Positions 20,620-31,363 are shown, numbered from the stretch's first letter. The stretch: 64,000 nucleotides of DNA from Fen-1298 sp963833465 (GCA_963833465.1 CAWHXW010000004.1:1116001-1180000); one strand, 5' to 3'. The notes: generated by a model not told the origin, from the sequence alone. Program-made: numbers and translations.

Positions 20620-22065
20620 ATGACTAATAAACCTTTTGGCGGAATGGACAGTGAAGAATTCCGCAAATTCGGAAAAGAAGTTGTAGATTGGATTGCTGAC
20701 TATCTAAAGAATCCGGAAAAATATCCGGTATTTCCACAAGTAAAACCGGGAGACATAAAAAAACAATTGCCTGCATCGCCTCCATCGTTACCGGAAAAAA
20801 TGGATCCGATTCTAAAGGACTTTAATAAAATTATTCTTCCGGGCATGACGCACTGGAACCATCCCGGTTTTCATGCCTATTTTTCCATCTCCGGTTCAGC
20901 ACCGGGTATTCTCGGTGAAATGTTAAGCTCCGCATTAAATATTAACGGCATGCTTTGGCGAACATCACCATCTGCAACGGAATTAGAGGAGGTTGTTCTC
21001 GACTGGCTCAGGCAGATGCTTGGACTTCCTTCAGAGTTTCGCGGAGTTATTACAGACTGCGGTTCAGCTTCGAATCTCATTGCACTTGCCGCGGCGCGTG
21101 AAGAAATACAAATGCACATACGTGAAGAAGGTTTGGCGGGAAGAAACGATATGCCGCGACTTAGAATATATTGTTCCGATCAAACACATTCGTCTGTAGA
21201 AAAAGCAGCTATTGTTCTCGGCATTGGACACAATGGAGTAAGAAAGATTTCCACTGATTCGGAATTCAGAATGAAGACCGATGAACTTGCCGTTGCGATT
21301 AAAGAAGACAAGAATAATAGTTGGCTTCCTTTTGCAGTCGTTGCAACGGTCGGGACAACATCTACCACCAGCATTGATCCAATTCCGGCAATTGCCGATA
21401 TTTGTCAGCGGGAAAAAATCTGGCTGCATGTCGATGGAGCGTACGGCGGTATGGCTGCAATCGTTCCAGAGATGCGCGGCGTACTTGATGGCTGCGAACG
21501 AGCCGATTCTTTTGTCACAAATCCGCACAAATGGCTCTTCACTCCTATTGATTGCAGTGCACTGTATACGCGCCATGTTGATATTCTGAAACGCGCTTTT
21601 AGTCTTATCCCTGAATATCTCACCACCAGCGATGGAGAAGTAAACAATTATATGGATTGGGGAGTCCAACTTGGCCGCCGCTTCCGCTCACTTAAGCTTT
21701 GGTTTGTCATCCGATCATTCGGTGTGGAAGGAATTATTAGTCAATTGCGTGAACATTGTCGGCTGGCGCGCGTGCTCGCTTCATGGATTGATGAAGATAA
21801 GGATTTTGAGCGGCTCGCAACGGTTCCGTTCAGCGTTATCTGCTTCCGATATCACCCAAAAGAAATTTCAGACGAAATGAAGCTCGAACAATTTAATGTA
21901 AAAATTATTGACCAAGTCAATGCAACTGGCGAGGCATTTCTTTCTCACACAAAATTGAACAACCGGTACACAATCCGAATTGCAATTGGAAATATTTCAA
22001 CTACTGAGAAACACATTAAACAGGTATGGGAATTGGTAAAAAGAGAAGCAAATGAATTCAAATGA
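20620..22065 (+). CDS. Group II PLP-dependent decarboxylase (aromatic amino acid type)
   Basis: The 481-residue protein matches the aromatic-L-amino-acid/tryptophan decarboxylase family. It has THWNHPGFHAYF near residue 78, a Gly/Ser-rich PLP-phosphate segment DCGSASNLIAL, IWLHVDGAYGGMA with the Asp that pairs with the PLP nitrogen, and the Schiff-base Lys304 in NPHKWLF. The N-terminal FRKFGKEVVDWIADYL is the usual dimer segment. The product would be an amine such as tryptamine, tyramine or phenylethylamine; the exact substrate cannot be told. It is a single gene with the M2 peptidase 140 bp downstream. Confidence 0.9.
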   Translation: MTNKPFGGMDSEEFRKFGKEVVDWIADYLKNPEKYPVFPQVKPGDIKKQLPASPPSLPEKMDPILKDFNKIILPGMTHWNHPGFHAYFSISGSAPGILGEMLSSALNINGMLWRTSPSATELEEVVLDWLRQMLGLPSEFRGVITDCGSASNLIALAAAREEIQMHIREEGLAGRNDMPRLRIYCSDQTHSSVEKAAIVLGIGHNGVRKISTDSEFRMKTDELAVAIKEDKNNSWLPFAVVATVGTTSTTSIDPIPAIADICQREKIWLHVDGAYGGMAAIVPEMRGVLDGCERADSFVTNPHKWLFTPIDCSALYTRHVDILKRAFSLIPEYLTTSDGEVNNYMDWGVQLGRRFRSLKLWFVIRSFGVEGIISQLREHCRLARVLASWIDEDKDFERLATVPFSVICFRYHPKEISDEMKLEQFNVKIIDQVNATGEAFLSHTKLNNRYTIRIAIGNISTTEKHIKQVWELVKREANEFK

Positions 22066-22204
22066 CAAAGAAATACGTGCAAGCAAGAGATGTTCTATTT
22101 AAATCAAAACCAATATTGCATCACAATCTCCTTGCTCTTCAGCAATCCTCTATATAGATTTACTTTTATGTTCTTCCATTATTACTTTTTAAATAGGAGT
22201 ATTT

Positions 22205-23882
22205 ATGAAATCCATTATCCTTCTTCTTCCCATTCTATATGTACTATTTATGGTGTCGTGTTCAATGCAAAATGACGAGAAAGATTTACGTGCATTCATC
22301 GACAACCATGTAAAAATCTATGAACCTAAGTTCAGGGCGATGAACCTCGCAGATTGGAATGCCAACGCCACCGGAGACAAAAAATTTTATGATGAAAAAG
22401 CCTCTATTCAATTGGAGATCAATAAAATTTATTCCAACAAGCAAGAATATGAACAACTGAAGAAATGGAAAGAATCCGGTAATATTAAAGATACACTTCT
22501 ACAGCGTCAACTCGTTATTCTTTACAATAACTACGTCAAGAACCAGATAGATACTATTCTAATGAAGAGAATAGTCGAAAAAGAATCGGAAATTGCAAAC
22601 AGGTTTAATACTTTTCGCCCAATTCTAGACGGAAAAGAAGTGGATGATAACACAATAGAAAATATTTTGAAGGATGAAAGAAATTCCTTCAAACGCCAAA
22701 AAGCATGGGAAGCAAGCAAGGAAGTCGGGAAAGCAGTCGCGCCTATGATAGTGGAATTAGTAAAGCTGCGCAATGATGCCGCGCGTCAACTCGGTTTTAA
22801 AAATTATTATGAAATGTCATTGATAACCAATGAGCAAACAATCGGTGAAGTCGTTGCGATATTTGACGAAATGAAAATTCTTACTGATACACCTTTTAAG
22901 AAACTAAAATCCGAAATAGATGCAAATCTGGCAAAGAAATATGGCATCAGACCGGAACAGATGATGCCATGGCATTATCAGGACCGCTTTTTCCAGGAAG
23001 CGCCGCAAATCGGTTCGGTCGACCTCGATAAATATTTCAAAGGCAGAAAAATTGATGAACTCGGGCGTACTTTCTATGCTAACATCGGCATGCCCGTTGA
23101 CGATATTCTGAAGAACAGTGACATTTATGGTCATAAAGGGAAGTACCAGCATGCATTCGAGAACGATATTGATCGCACCGGTGATATCCGTGTAATGTTG
23201 AGTATAACAGATAACCTTTCATGGATCGAGTACCATGCTTCACGAATTGGGGCATGGTGTGTACAGCAAATATGTTTCGCGCGATCTCCCATTTCTACTT
23301 CGTGTTGAAACACATACATTTGTAACGGAAGCCATTGCTATGCTGATGGAACGCCAGCCAAGCAACGCCGACTGGCTGCAAGCAATGGTAGGTATTAATA
23401 ATAAAGATAAGGAGATGATACGTTCTGCTGGACAAGAAAATTTGCGGATGCATGCCCTCATCTTTTGCCGATGGGAACAGGTAATGATGCGCTTTGAAAA
23501 AGCTATGTATGAAAATCCCGATCAGGACCTGAACAAACTCTGGTGGAACTTGGTAAAAGAGTATCAGATGGTCACTCCGCCAGAAGGACGTAATGCGCCA
23601 GACTGGGCGTCAAAGATTCATTTAGCACAATATCCGGCATATTATCATAACTATGAGCTTGGCGAATTAACAGCATCTCAGCTTCAACATTACATCGCAA
23701 AAAACATTTTAAAGCAGGAAAGCATAAGAGAAGTTTGCTTTGCAAACAAACCGGAAGTCGGCACATATCTAAAAGAAAAAGTATTTGCACCAGGTGCCAG
23801 CTTGCGATGGGATGCTTTAATAAAAGAAGCAACAGGAGAGCCGCTATCGGCTAAGTTCTTTTCAGAAGAATATATAAAGTGA
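22205..23882 (+). CDS. M2-family peptidyl-dipeptidase lipoprotein, frameshifted at the zinc site
   Basis: ATG 22205 has a good AGGAG ribosome site. The N-terminus is a lipoprotein signal (hydrophobic core, lipobox MVSC with Cys19). The body resembles the M2 (angiotensin-converting-enzyme-like) family: long helices, then MLHELGHGVYSKY with zinc motif HELGH, THTFVTEAIAMLM with the third ligand, and a C-terminal YHNYELGELTASQL. The frame slips just before the zinc motif, at TACC 23231-23234; dropping one base gives WIEYMLHELGH. The restored protein is about 558 residues and probably acts in the periplasm as an anchored peptidase. Confidence 0.87.
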
Positions 23883-23980
23883 ATTGACTTATGCTATCAA
23901 ATAAAAACGCAAGAATCTGTCTGATCTGCAACATAAATATAATCTATAACTGATGTTTAACCGCAAATAAGGAGACTACA

Positions 23981-24880
23981 ATGGAAGAAACACAATTTGC
24001 CATAAACGGATATTTAATTTTCGGAATCATACTAATTGTCTTTTTATTTTTAATCGGAATAAGAATCGTCCGGCCAACTCATCGAGGACTTGTGGAACGG
24101 ATGGGAAAATATCATCGCTTTGCCGACGCAGGATTTAATTGGATCATCCCTATTATCGATAAAATGTATCAGATTAATATTACCGAACAGATGGTAGATG
24201 CCGAACCGCAGGAAATTATTACTAACGATAATCTCAATGCAGTCGTCGATGCGCAGGTTTATTTTAAAGTGAAGACCGATGAAGATAGTGTTAAGAACTC
24301 GGTATATAATGTCAACAATGTAAATTTCCAGATTGTGAATCTCGCGCGCACAACACTCCGCAACATTATCGGCACGCTGACTTTAAAATCAGCAAATAGT
24401 GAACGCGGACGCATCAATGATGATCTGCATAAAATTTTAATTAAGGAAACAACAAATTGGGGCATCGATATTGTTCGTGCAGAGTTGAAACAAATTGATC
24501 CGCCAAAAGACGTGCAGGAAACAATGAATAAAATTGTTAAGGCAGAAAACGAAAAACTTGCTGCGGTAGATTTTGCCACTGCCGCCGAAACAGCAGCGGA
24601 CGGTAAGAAGCGAGCCGCAATCAAAGAAGCGGAAGGAGTTCGTCAAGCAAGAATTCTTGCTGCAGAAGGCGAAGCTGAAGCTATTAGATTAGTCAACGAA
24701 GCTGCAGAAAAATATTTTGTCGGCAATGCACAATTGCTAAAACGCCTGGAAACAGTTCAAACATCATTGCAAAACAACGCAAAAATTGTAGTGCCGGCAA
24801 ACACAGAATTAGTCAATGTTATTGGTGAATTGGCAGGCGGTATTTTACCATTGAAAAAAGAGAAGCAGCAAATGACATGA
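23981..24880 (+). CDS. SPFH/stomatin-like membrane protein
   Basis: The 299-residue protein has one N-terminal membrane helix (residues 10-28), then an SPFH domain starting VRPTHRGLVERMGKYHRFADAG. An Ala/Glu-rich coiled-coil follows (AADGKKRAAIKEAEGVRQ) and a C-terminal part typical of QmcA/stomatin paralogues. These proteins form large membrane rings and are often linked with proteases. No NfeD-type or FtsH partner is adjacent here. Ribosome site AAGGAGACT precedes the ATG. Confidence 0.92.
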   Translation: MEETQFAINGYLIFGIILIVFLFLIGIRIVRPTHRGLVERMGKYHRFADAGFNWIIPIIDKMYQINITEQMVDAEPQEIITNDNLNAVVDAQVYFKVKTDEDSVKNSVYNVNNVNFQIVNLARTTLRNIIGTLTLKSANSERGRINDDLHKILIKETTNWGIDIVRAELKQIDPPKDVQETMNKIVKAENEKLAAVDFATAAETAADGKKRAAIKEAEGVRQARILAAEGEAEAIRLVNEAAEKYFVGNAQLLKRLETVQTSLQNNAKIVVPANTELVNVIGELAGGILPLKKEKQQMT

Positions 24881-24902
24881 GATTGTCCCCAAAAAAGACA
24901 CC

Positions 24903-24966
24903 GTCATTCTGAACAAAGTGAAGAATCTGACTTAAAAATAGATACTTCACTAACGCTCAGTATGAC
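24903..24966. repeat. Imperfect inverted repeat, MITE/REP-like
   Basis: Arms at 24903-24927 (GTCATTCTGAAC...) and 24941-24966 (...GCTCAGTATGAC) are inverted copies matching at about 20 of 25 positions. The element fills most of the gap between the SPFH and GNAT genes. Sequences with GTCATTCTGA arms are common small dispersed palindromes in many bacteria. It could also act as a weak terminator. Confidence 0.6.
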
Positions 24967-25016
24967 AAATCAAAACTTTTTGGACAACCTCACCATCTAT
25001 GAAGTATGAGACAATA

Positions 25017-25487
25017 ATGGATATCACAATACGAAATGTACAATTGAAGGATTCAGAAGATATAACAAATATTATCCGGGAAGTCGGATGGTTTGAGCAT
25101 TTGAAATCTGAATCTGCTCAAGCGACAGCGGAGCGCGTTCGTGAACATATTTCTCTTTGTCTCGCAGACGACAGTCATTCAGCTTATGTAGCGGAAGATG
25201 AAAAACATAAAATTATCGGATACTCCTCCGTGCATTATATTCCCTACTTCTTTCTTCTTGGACCAGAAGGATATGTATCTGAACTTTTTATTTCTGCGGA
25301 AGCCCGCGGGAAAGGAATTGGCACCTCATTGCTCGAGCAAATCATTGCAGAAGCCAGAAAACGCGGTTGTGTTCGCTTATCGCTCATTAACAGTAGAACT
25401 CGCGAGTCATATCAACGAAAATTCTACGAACAACATGGCTGGAGGGAGCGCACTGAAGTAGCGTCGTTTATTTTACCGCTAATTTAA
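25017..25487 (+). CDS. GNAT family N-acetyltransferase
   Basis: The protein (156 residues from ATG 25017, 162 from ATG 24999) has the GNAT core: N-terminal ITIRNVQLKDSEDI, a central beta strand before AYVAEDEKHKIIGYSSV, motif A LFISAEARGKGIGTSLLEQI with the acetyl-CoA pyrophosphate loop RGKGIG, and a C-terminal FYEQHGWRERTEVASF. The substrate cannot be predicted. Neither start has a strong ribosome site; I favour 25017 because the family usually begins just before the first strand. Confidence 0.85.
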   Translation: MDITIRNVQLKDSEDITNIIREVGWFEHLKSESAQATAERVREHISLCLADDSHSAYVAEDEKHKIIGYSSVHYIPYFFLLGPEGYVSELFISAEARGKGIGTSLLEQIIAEARKRGCVRLSLINSRTRESYQRKFYEQHGWRERTEVASFILPLI

Positions 25488-25811
25488 TAACATAAGCATT
25501 AATAATATTGGAAGAATATATTTAGGATAATATATAACCAAAGAAAAATCAAAATTGAAATGTTTAAGTTGTGAAAATGCGGAATACGAGGCGCCACTTC
25601 TGTATTCTCGTACAGTGGAGAAGGACTTTGGATCTGTCCGCTATGCTTGCCAACGCTTAGCAATGCACCGCAAAAATTAGTTGGCAAGATAAAAAACGCA
25701 GAACAAATCGAGCCAACAAAACAACCTTTGATTTCCCTTCCTTGTTAAAATTCATTACATTATCGGCAATAAATTCACTAATGACGAATTTCTTTAGAAA
25801 ATGGTGGAATC
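25488..25811. other. 324-bp spacer with one short inverted repeat
   Basis: The arms CTTGCCAAC (25646-25654) and GTTGGCAAG (25680-25688) could form a 9-bp stem with a 25-nt loop, but without a T-run. A 62-codon frame on the minus strand (25499-25687) has no ribosome site and no recognisable content. I see no gene here. Confidence 0.4.
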
Positions 25812-26837
25812 ATGTCAATCAAAACCATACTCATCACTGGTGCCAACGGTGAAATCGGTCACGGACTGATCGAGCAGTTGTCCGAACAAGGCGGAGTACA
25901 TATCGTTGCGATGGACTTGACCCCTCTCGAGGATTCAGTGAGATTACGCTGCCACCGGATTGTGACAGGAGATATTTTAGATTCGCATTTGCTTGAAACA
26001 CTTTCTACAGAACATAACTTCGACACCATTTATCACCTTGCTGCGCTGCTTTCGACACGCGCCGAACGCCAGCCGACTTTAGCACATCGTGTGAACGTTG
26101 ACGGCTCACTTAATCTGCTTGAAATAGCCGTCACACAATCACGTTTGCAAGGGCGCGAAATTAAATTTATCTATCCAAGTTCTATCGCTGTGTATGGTCT
26201 TCCGGATATTGCAATAAAAAAACAGGCAGGAAAAATCAAAGAATATGAATGGCTTGCACCGCGCACTATGTACGGCATCAACAAATTGTACACAGAACAG
26301 CTTGGCAGATATTATGCAAATTATTATCGCCAATTAGATGCAGAACCGCCTAAAGGACAGGTTGATTTTCGTGGAGTGCGATTCCCCGGTCTTATTAGTG
26401 CGGTTACTCTTCCCACCGGTGGAACAAGTGATTTCGCTCCTGAGATGCTTCACATGGCAGCAAAGAATAGAACGTATTCTTGTTTTGTTCGTCAGGATAC
26501 TTGTATTCCGTTTATGGCGATGCCAGACGCTATTAGCGCATTACTAAAACTTCAATCCTCTCCGCGTGAAAAACTGACACAAATGATTTATAACGTAGGT
26601 GCTTTCAATCCATCTGCATTTGAGATATTTCAAATTATTCGGAAAGCGTTCCCGAAATCAAGCGTTACTTTTGAATCTGATTACAGGCGTCAGGCAATCA
26701 TCGACAGCTGGCCTTCAGACGTAGATGATTCTGCAGCACGCACAGATTGGGACTGGCAACCGATGTACAATCTGGAACGAGCATTTTCAGAATATTTAGT
26801 CCCTGCTGTGAAGAAACAATATTCGATATTGGAATAA
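25812..26837 (+). CDS. NAD-dependent epimerase/dehydratase, L-threonine 3-dehydrogenase-like
   Basis: The 341-residue extended short-chain dehydrogenase begins with the Rossmann loop ITGANGEIGHGL, has IYHLAALLSTRAERQP, the catalytic Ser in YPSSIAVYG and YxxxK in MYGINKLYTEQ. Unlike sugar epimerases, it carries RFPGLISAVTLPTGGTSDF, YNVGAFNPSAFEI and DSWPSDVDDSAARTDWDW. These resemble the SDR-type threonine dehydrogenases (threonine to 2-amino-3-ketobutyrate). The insert KGQVDFRG and the missing partner glycine C-acetyltransferase nearby keep the substrate open. Confidence 0.8.
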   Translation: MSIKTILITGANGEIGHGLIEQLSEQGGVHIVAMDLTPLEDSVRLRCHRIVTGDILDSHLLETLSTEHNFDTIYHLAALLSTRAERQPTLAHRVNVDGSLNLLEIAVTQSRLQGREIKFIYPSSIAVYGLPDIAIKKQAGKIKEYEWLAPRTMYGINKLYTEQLGRYYANYYRQLDAEPPKGQVDFRGVRFPGLISAVTLPTGGTSDFAPEMLHMAAKNRTYSCFVRQDTCIPFMAMPDAISALLKLQSSPREKLTQMIYNVGAFNPSAFEIFQIIRKAFPKSSVTFESDYRRQAIIDSWPSDVDDSAARTDWDWQPMYNLERAFSEYLVPAVKKQYSILE

Positions 26838-27000
26838 TAATGGTTTTATTTGAAGTTAAGAACAAATTTCTGGCCATTTTTTTCCATCTGGATTTTTTAC
26901 AAAAAATTGATTTAATTAGATACAGTGGAATTAATTTATACAACTCGAAGTAATTCATTCATTTTAATTTTATTCACTATAACATAAAAAATTCAACACT

Positions 27001-28650
27001 ATGATAAAAAGTCCATTACAATTAGCAAGAGCCGACTATAAGCCAAAATTGCCAGCTACTTTAACCGGCAACATATTAATTAAAGAAAGCGCTGCAACTC
27101 AATCTGTTGCACATCAAAATGAAATAAAAGAGATGTTTCCAATTACATATGGAATGCCGGTTTTAAATATAGAATCAGGTTCAGAACCTATGAAATCGCC
27201 TGTCTTAAATATTGGGGTTATCCTTTCCGGCGGCCAAGCACCCGGTGGACATAATGCAATTGCAGGTATATTTGACGGCTTAAAAGCATTAAATAGTAAT
27301 AATAAATTATATGGTTTCTTGGGCGGGCCTTCAGGATTAGTGGATGGAAAATATATTGAACTTACATCCCAAATAGTTGAAGAGTACAGAAATACAGGAG
27401 GATTCGATATCATCGGCAGCGGCCGTACGAAACTTGAAGAAAAATCACAGTTTGATAAAAGTCTTGCGAATTGCAGAAAGATCGGCATCAATGCACTTGT
27501 CGTTATCGGCGGAGATGATTCTAACACAAATGCCTGCGTTCTGGCAGAATATTATAAATCAATAAACGCAAACGTTCAGGTAATTGGCTGTCCTAAAACT
27601 ATTGACGGCGATTTAAAAAACGAGATGATAGAAACATCTTTTGGGTTTGATACAGCAAGCAAAGTATATTCTGAACTTATCGGCAATATTGAACGCGACG
27701 CATTATCTGCAAAAAAATACTGGCATTTTATAAAGTTGATGGGACGTTCTGCTTCACACATAGCACTTGAATGTGTCCTTCAAACCCATCCGAATTATGC
27801 TATTATTTCCGAAGAAGTACAGGAAAAAAGATTAACTATGGACCAAATTGTTGAAGATATTGCCAGAGTTATTAAAACGCGGTCTGATAATAATGAAAAC
27901 TTTGGGGTTTGTCTTATTCCAGAAGGTCTAATTGAATTTGTACCTGAAATAAAAAAACTAATCACTGAAATTAACGACTTATTAGCCGACAAAGCCGCAG
28001 CTTTTAATGCGCTAGTGACTGACGATGACAGATTCCAATTCATTAACAGTCATATTAGCGCTGAATCGACAAAAGCATTTAATTCATTGCCGAAAGAAAT
28101 ACAAATTCAACTTTTGATGGATCGCGATCCGCATGGCAATGTACAGGTTTCACGCATCGAGACCGAAAAATTACTAATTGATATGGTCGCCGATAAATTT
28201 AAAGAATGGAAAGCCGAAGGCAGATTTAATGGAAAATTTTCTGCATTAGCTCACTTCTTCGGATACGAAGGCCGCTGTGCAGCACCGTCTAATTTTGATG
28301 CAGACTATACTTATTCTTTGGGTTATGTATCTGCAATAATTATAGGATCAGGTAAAACCGGTTATATGGCAATGATACGAAATCTTACTGCACCGGCAGA
28401 AAAATGGATTGCGGGAGGTGTACCTATAACTATGATGATGAACTTAGAAAAAAGGCATGGTCAAATGAAGCCAGTTATTCAGAAAGCATTGGTAAAATTA
28501 GACGGCAAACCATTTAAAGAATTTACTAAACACCGGGGTGAATGGTCTATTAAAACTTCTTATGTTTTTCCTGGACCAATACAATACTTTGGGCCAAGCG
28601 AAGTTTGCAACGCAACAACAAAAACTTTGCAATTGGAAAAAGTTAATTAG
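27001..28650 (+). CDS. pfp: Pyrophosphate-dependent 6-phosphofructokinase (long form)
   Basis: The 549-residue protein matches the long PPi-PFK family, which interconverts fructose-6-phosphate and fructose-1,6-bisphosphate reversibly using pyrophosphate. The phosphate-binding GGDDSNTNA carries Asp where ATP-dependent PFKs have Gly. PKTIDGDLKNE supplies the Lys and the catalytic Asp. LMGRSASHIALEC and IPEGLIEFVPE follow, as expected. The stretch ILSGGQAPGGHN (about residue 75) is the usual N-terminal signature. It stands before deoC; both feed the lower sugar pathways. Confidence 0.93.
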   Translation: MIKSPLQLARADYKPKLPATLTGNILIKESAATQSVAHQNEIKEMFPITYGMPVLNIESGSEPMKSPVLNIGVILSGGQAPGGHNAIAGIFDGLKALNSNNKLYGFLGGPSGLVDGKYIELTSQIVEEYRNTGGFDIIGSGRTKLEEKSQFDKSLANCRKIGINALVVIGGDDSNTNACVLAEYYKSINANVQVIGCPKTIDGDLKNEMIETSFGFDTASKVYSELIGNIERDALSAKKYWHFIKLMGRSASHIALECVLQTHPNYAIISEEVQEKRLTMDQIVEDIARVIKTRSDNNENFGVCLIPEGLIEFVPEIKKLITEINDLLADKAAAFNALVTDDDRFQFINSHISAESTKAFNSLPKEIQIQLLMDRDPHGNVQVSRIETEKLLIDMVADKFKEWKAEGRFNGKFSALAHFFGYEGRCAAPSNFDADYTYSLGYVSAIIIGSGKTGYMAMIRNLTAPAEKWIAGGVPITMMMNLEKRHGQMKPVIQKALVKLDGKPFKEFTKHRGEWSIKTSYVFPGPIQYFGPSEVCNATTKTLQLEKVN

Positions 28651-28769
28651 AATAGTATTGCAGGTGATAAATACTTAGAATACGAATGAATACAAGTCCT
28701 CTCCTTCGCGAGCGGATTTTTTGTATCATACATTCATTAAATAATATAAATTCACATGAAAGAAAAACA

Positions 28770-29481
28770 ATGATGAATGTAAATGATATTGCCAAGATGA
28801 TCGATCATTCAATTCTTCATCCTAACTTTTACAGATGATGATTTGAAAAAGAATTGTAGTATTGCAAAAAAATATCACACTGCTACTGTCTGTGTAAAAC
28901 CATATCATGTAAAAATTGCCGCTGAGAAACTGAATGGTTCCGATGTTGCAGTTTGTGCAGTTGTCGGATTTCCTCACGGCAACAGTACTATTGATATTAA
29001 AGCAGCAGAAACTCTTCAGATAATTAAAGATGGCGCAGCCGAAGTCGACATGGTAATTAATATTGGAAAAGTACTGCAAGGCGAATGGAAATATATCGAC
29101 AAAGAAATTAAAACAGTACAAAATATTTGTTTGAGCAAAAGCGCGAAATTAAAAGTAATTTTTGAAACGGATTATGTAACAAATGACAAAGATAAAATAA
29201 AACTATGTGAAATTTGCAGCAAATACAAAGTCGCATTTGTAAAAACATCTACAGGTTACGGTTTTGTGAAGGGAAGCGACGGCAGATATTCGTATGAAGG
29301 CGCAACCGAGCACAATGTAAAGCTGATGCGTAAATATTGCGCTCCTGAAGTTCAAATAAAAGCAGCCGGTGGAATTAGAAATCTTGAACAAGTGCTGAAA
29401 ATGCGCGACTTGGGAGTTACACGCATCGGTGCTACTGCAACGGTTGATATCTTAGAAGAAGCAAAAAGACTCTTCAAATAA
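28770..29481 (+). CDS. deoC: Deoxyribose-phosphate aldolase, frameshifted near the 5' end
   Basis: DeoC splits 2-deoxyribose-5-phosphate into glyceraldehyde-3-phosphate and acetaldehyde. The first 19 codons (ATG 28770 or 28773) give MNVNDIAKMIDHSILHP, the conserved start of the family, but the frame then ends at a TGA. The remaining protein reads in the next frame (DDDLKKNCSIAKKYHTATVC...). Removing one T from TTTT 28827-28830 joins them as HSILHPNFTDDDLKKN. Catalytic features are VVGFPHGNS, DMVINIGK, the Schiff-base Lys in FVKTSTGYG, and VQIKAAGGIR. The restored length is about 236 residues. Confidence 0.93.
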
Positions 29482-29507
29482 AAGCGTTTCAATTGAAAGG
29501 ACATCTC

Positions 29508-30130
29508 TTGCCGGATGAAAAATATTTAGAAGAACATGTTTTGGTATTTGAAACAAAACTTTTGGAACAAATCGGGAAGTTTCAAGGACTATCGTTTGAG
29601 TTAGATAAATACAAAGACATCGTCCACAACCCAAAGAATCACACATTTATTAAGAGAAAAGATGCGGAATCCAATCCTGCCTATAAGCAGTTGATTCCTT
29701 ATGCTCTTATTCGATGTGGAAAGATGTATTTGTCTATCGGCGCGGGAAACTTCTTGCAGAGAAAAGGCTTCATGGAAATTATTCCTTAGGCATAGGCGGA
29801 CATATTTCTGTCACGGACCCTGGTTTGTTCGGTACATCATATGATGACGGCTTAAAACGTGAAATCAATGAAGAAGTTACTATTGAATCACAATATACAC
29901 AGAGAGTTGTCGCGCTATTGAATGATGACACTAACGAAGTTGGAAAAGTTCACTTTGGTGTTATTCATATTCTTTCATTGGAAAAACCATTGGTTAAACC
30001 AAGGGAAAAGTCAATTAACGAAACTAAATTCCTCGGTATCAATGAACTCCAAAATAATATTGATGGATTTGAGAACTGGTCGAAGATTTGCATTCAAAAT
30101 ATTCGGCAACTACTCGATCAAAAACAATAG
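29508..30130 (+). CDS. Nudix-like hydrolase, frameshifted
   Basis: The start is likely TTG 29508 (AAAGGA about 7 nt before); TTG 29493 is also in frame. The N-terminal frame ends at 29789 while the Nudix part lies in another frame; one missing G at GG 29718-29719 would restore ...ALIRCGKDVFVYRRGKLLAEK. This is the only break in the window that needs an added base. The Nudix region has GIGGHISV and GLKREINEEVTI, a recognisable REUxEExGU-type helix. The N-terminal ~65 residues are an unassigned helical domain. Substrate unknown. Confidence 0.8.
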
Positions 30131-30137
30131 AGTTTTA

Positions 30138-31250
30138 TTAGAACAAAAGATTTTCCACATACCGCGCAATTGCCGACGATGATGTCAATCCCGGCGATTC
30201 AATTCCGATCAAGTTGACAAATCCTGAAAGACCTCGTGCCTTTTCATGAACGATAACGAAATCACGCGCCGCTTCCCCTTTCTTCTGGAGTTTAGGACGA
30301 ATCCCGCTCATATCCGGTGTAATATCTTCATCATTGATACCTGGTAAGATTCGGCGGATCGATTCAGCAAATGCATGCCGTTTGTTCACTGCTACATTAT
30401 AATCAATCGTGCGGTGCTCAAGATATTCAATATCCGGTCCAAACTTCAATCTTCCTCCCCAATCCATCAGTGCATGTATGCCAAGCCCTTCATTGGACGG
30501 CACTGGATAAACCAGTCGTGAAATTAAATTCGCTTTAGAAGGTGTGATTGCAAAGTACGAACCTTTAACATAATTCAATCTCAAGTCTTCTTTATCTATA
30601 TCGATACCAATCATTTGCGCAACGAGGTCGGAACTTAGTCCAGCCGCATTGATGACAATCTCACTTAATATGCTCGATTTATTCCCTGCCTCATCGTAAA
30701 TAATTTCATATTCATTATTATTCTTGCAAATACCAATAACCCGACATCGATGCTGAACCGTTCCGCCATTCGATTGAGTCGTATAAAAAAAATAATCCAT
30801 CAAGTTATGAACATTGATAACGCCGGTAAGTGGCGAGAATAGTGCAGCTTCCGTTCGAATGTTCGGTTCTAATTTTAGCGCTGCAGTTTTATCCAAAATC
30901 TGTAATTCGACACCATTTCTTCTTGCGTTTTGCTGGATGCTTTCCAGCTTTGCCAATTCGCTCGCTGTCGTTGCAGTGATCAATTTTGTTAAAGGTTTAT
31001 AAGCTATGTCGTGCGTTTTGCATAGTGCATACAACTCATCTCTTCCCTCAACACATAAACGCGCCTTCAGTGAATCCGGTTCATAATAAATGCCTGCGTG
31101 TATCACCTCGCTATTACGGCTTGAAATTTCCAATCCATATTTATCATTTTTTTCAATGAGAACGAGATTGGGATGCCGCTCAGAAAGGCGAGCTGCAATT
31201 GCAAGTCCAACAACACCTGCGCCGATTATTGCAATTTCAAAATCTGCCAT
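30138..31250 (-). CDS. lhgO: FAD-dependent oxidase, L-2-hydroxyglutarate oxidase-like
   Basis: The 370-residue DAO-fold protein begins with the FAD dinucleotide motif IAIIGAGVVGLAIAARL (residues 6-22) and an E at the end of the second strand (LIEKND). SSRNSEVIHAGIYY is the conserved segment of L-2-hydroxyglutarate oxidase/dehydrogenases, followed by VKGSYFAI, HALMDWGGRLKFGPD and IGIESPGLTSS. The likely reaction is oxidation of L-2-hydroxyglutarate to 2-oxoglutarate, a metabolite-repair step. It converges with the Nudix gene with an 8-bp gap. Confidence 0.88.
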   Translation of the reverse strand: MADFEIAIIGAGVVGLAIAARLSERHPNLVLIEKNDKYGLEISSRNSEVIHAGIYYEPDSLKARLCVEGRDELYALCKTHDIAYKPLTKLITATTASELAKLESIQQNARRNGVELQILDKTAALKLEPNIRTEAALFSPLTGVINVHNLMDYFFYTTQSNGGTVQHRCRVIGICKNNNEYEIIYDEAGNKSSILSEIVINAAGLSSDLVAQMIGIDIDKEDLRLNYVKGSYFAITPSKANLISRLVYPVPSNEGLGIHALMDWGGRLKFGPDIEYLEHRTIDYNVAVNKRHAFAESIRRILPGINDEDITPDMSGIRPKLQKKGEAARDFVIVHEKARGLSGFVNLIGIESPGLTSSSAIARYVENLLF

Positions 31251-31363
31251 ATAATTATAAGCTCAATGGAATTCAATAGACCATGATTAAAATACAAAAT
31301 TGTTTTTCTAAGGACACTTAAATTCTTGATTGACTGCTTTTTGCTCCGTATGTTTATAATAAC

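Noticed and set aside
25499..25687. A 62-residue minus-strand protein in the spacer
   Set aside because: No ribosome site, no recognisable composition and overlap with an inverted repeat; likely chance.
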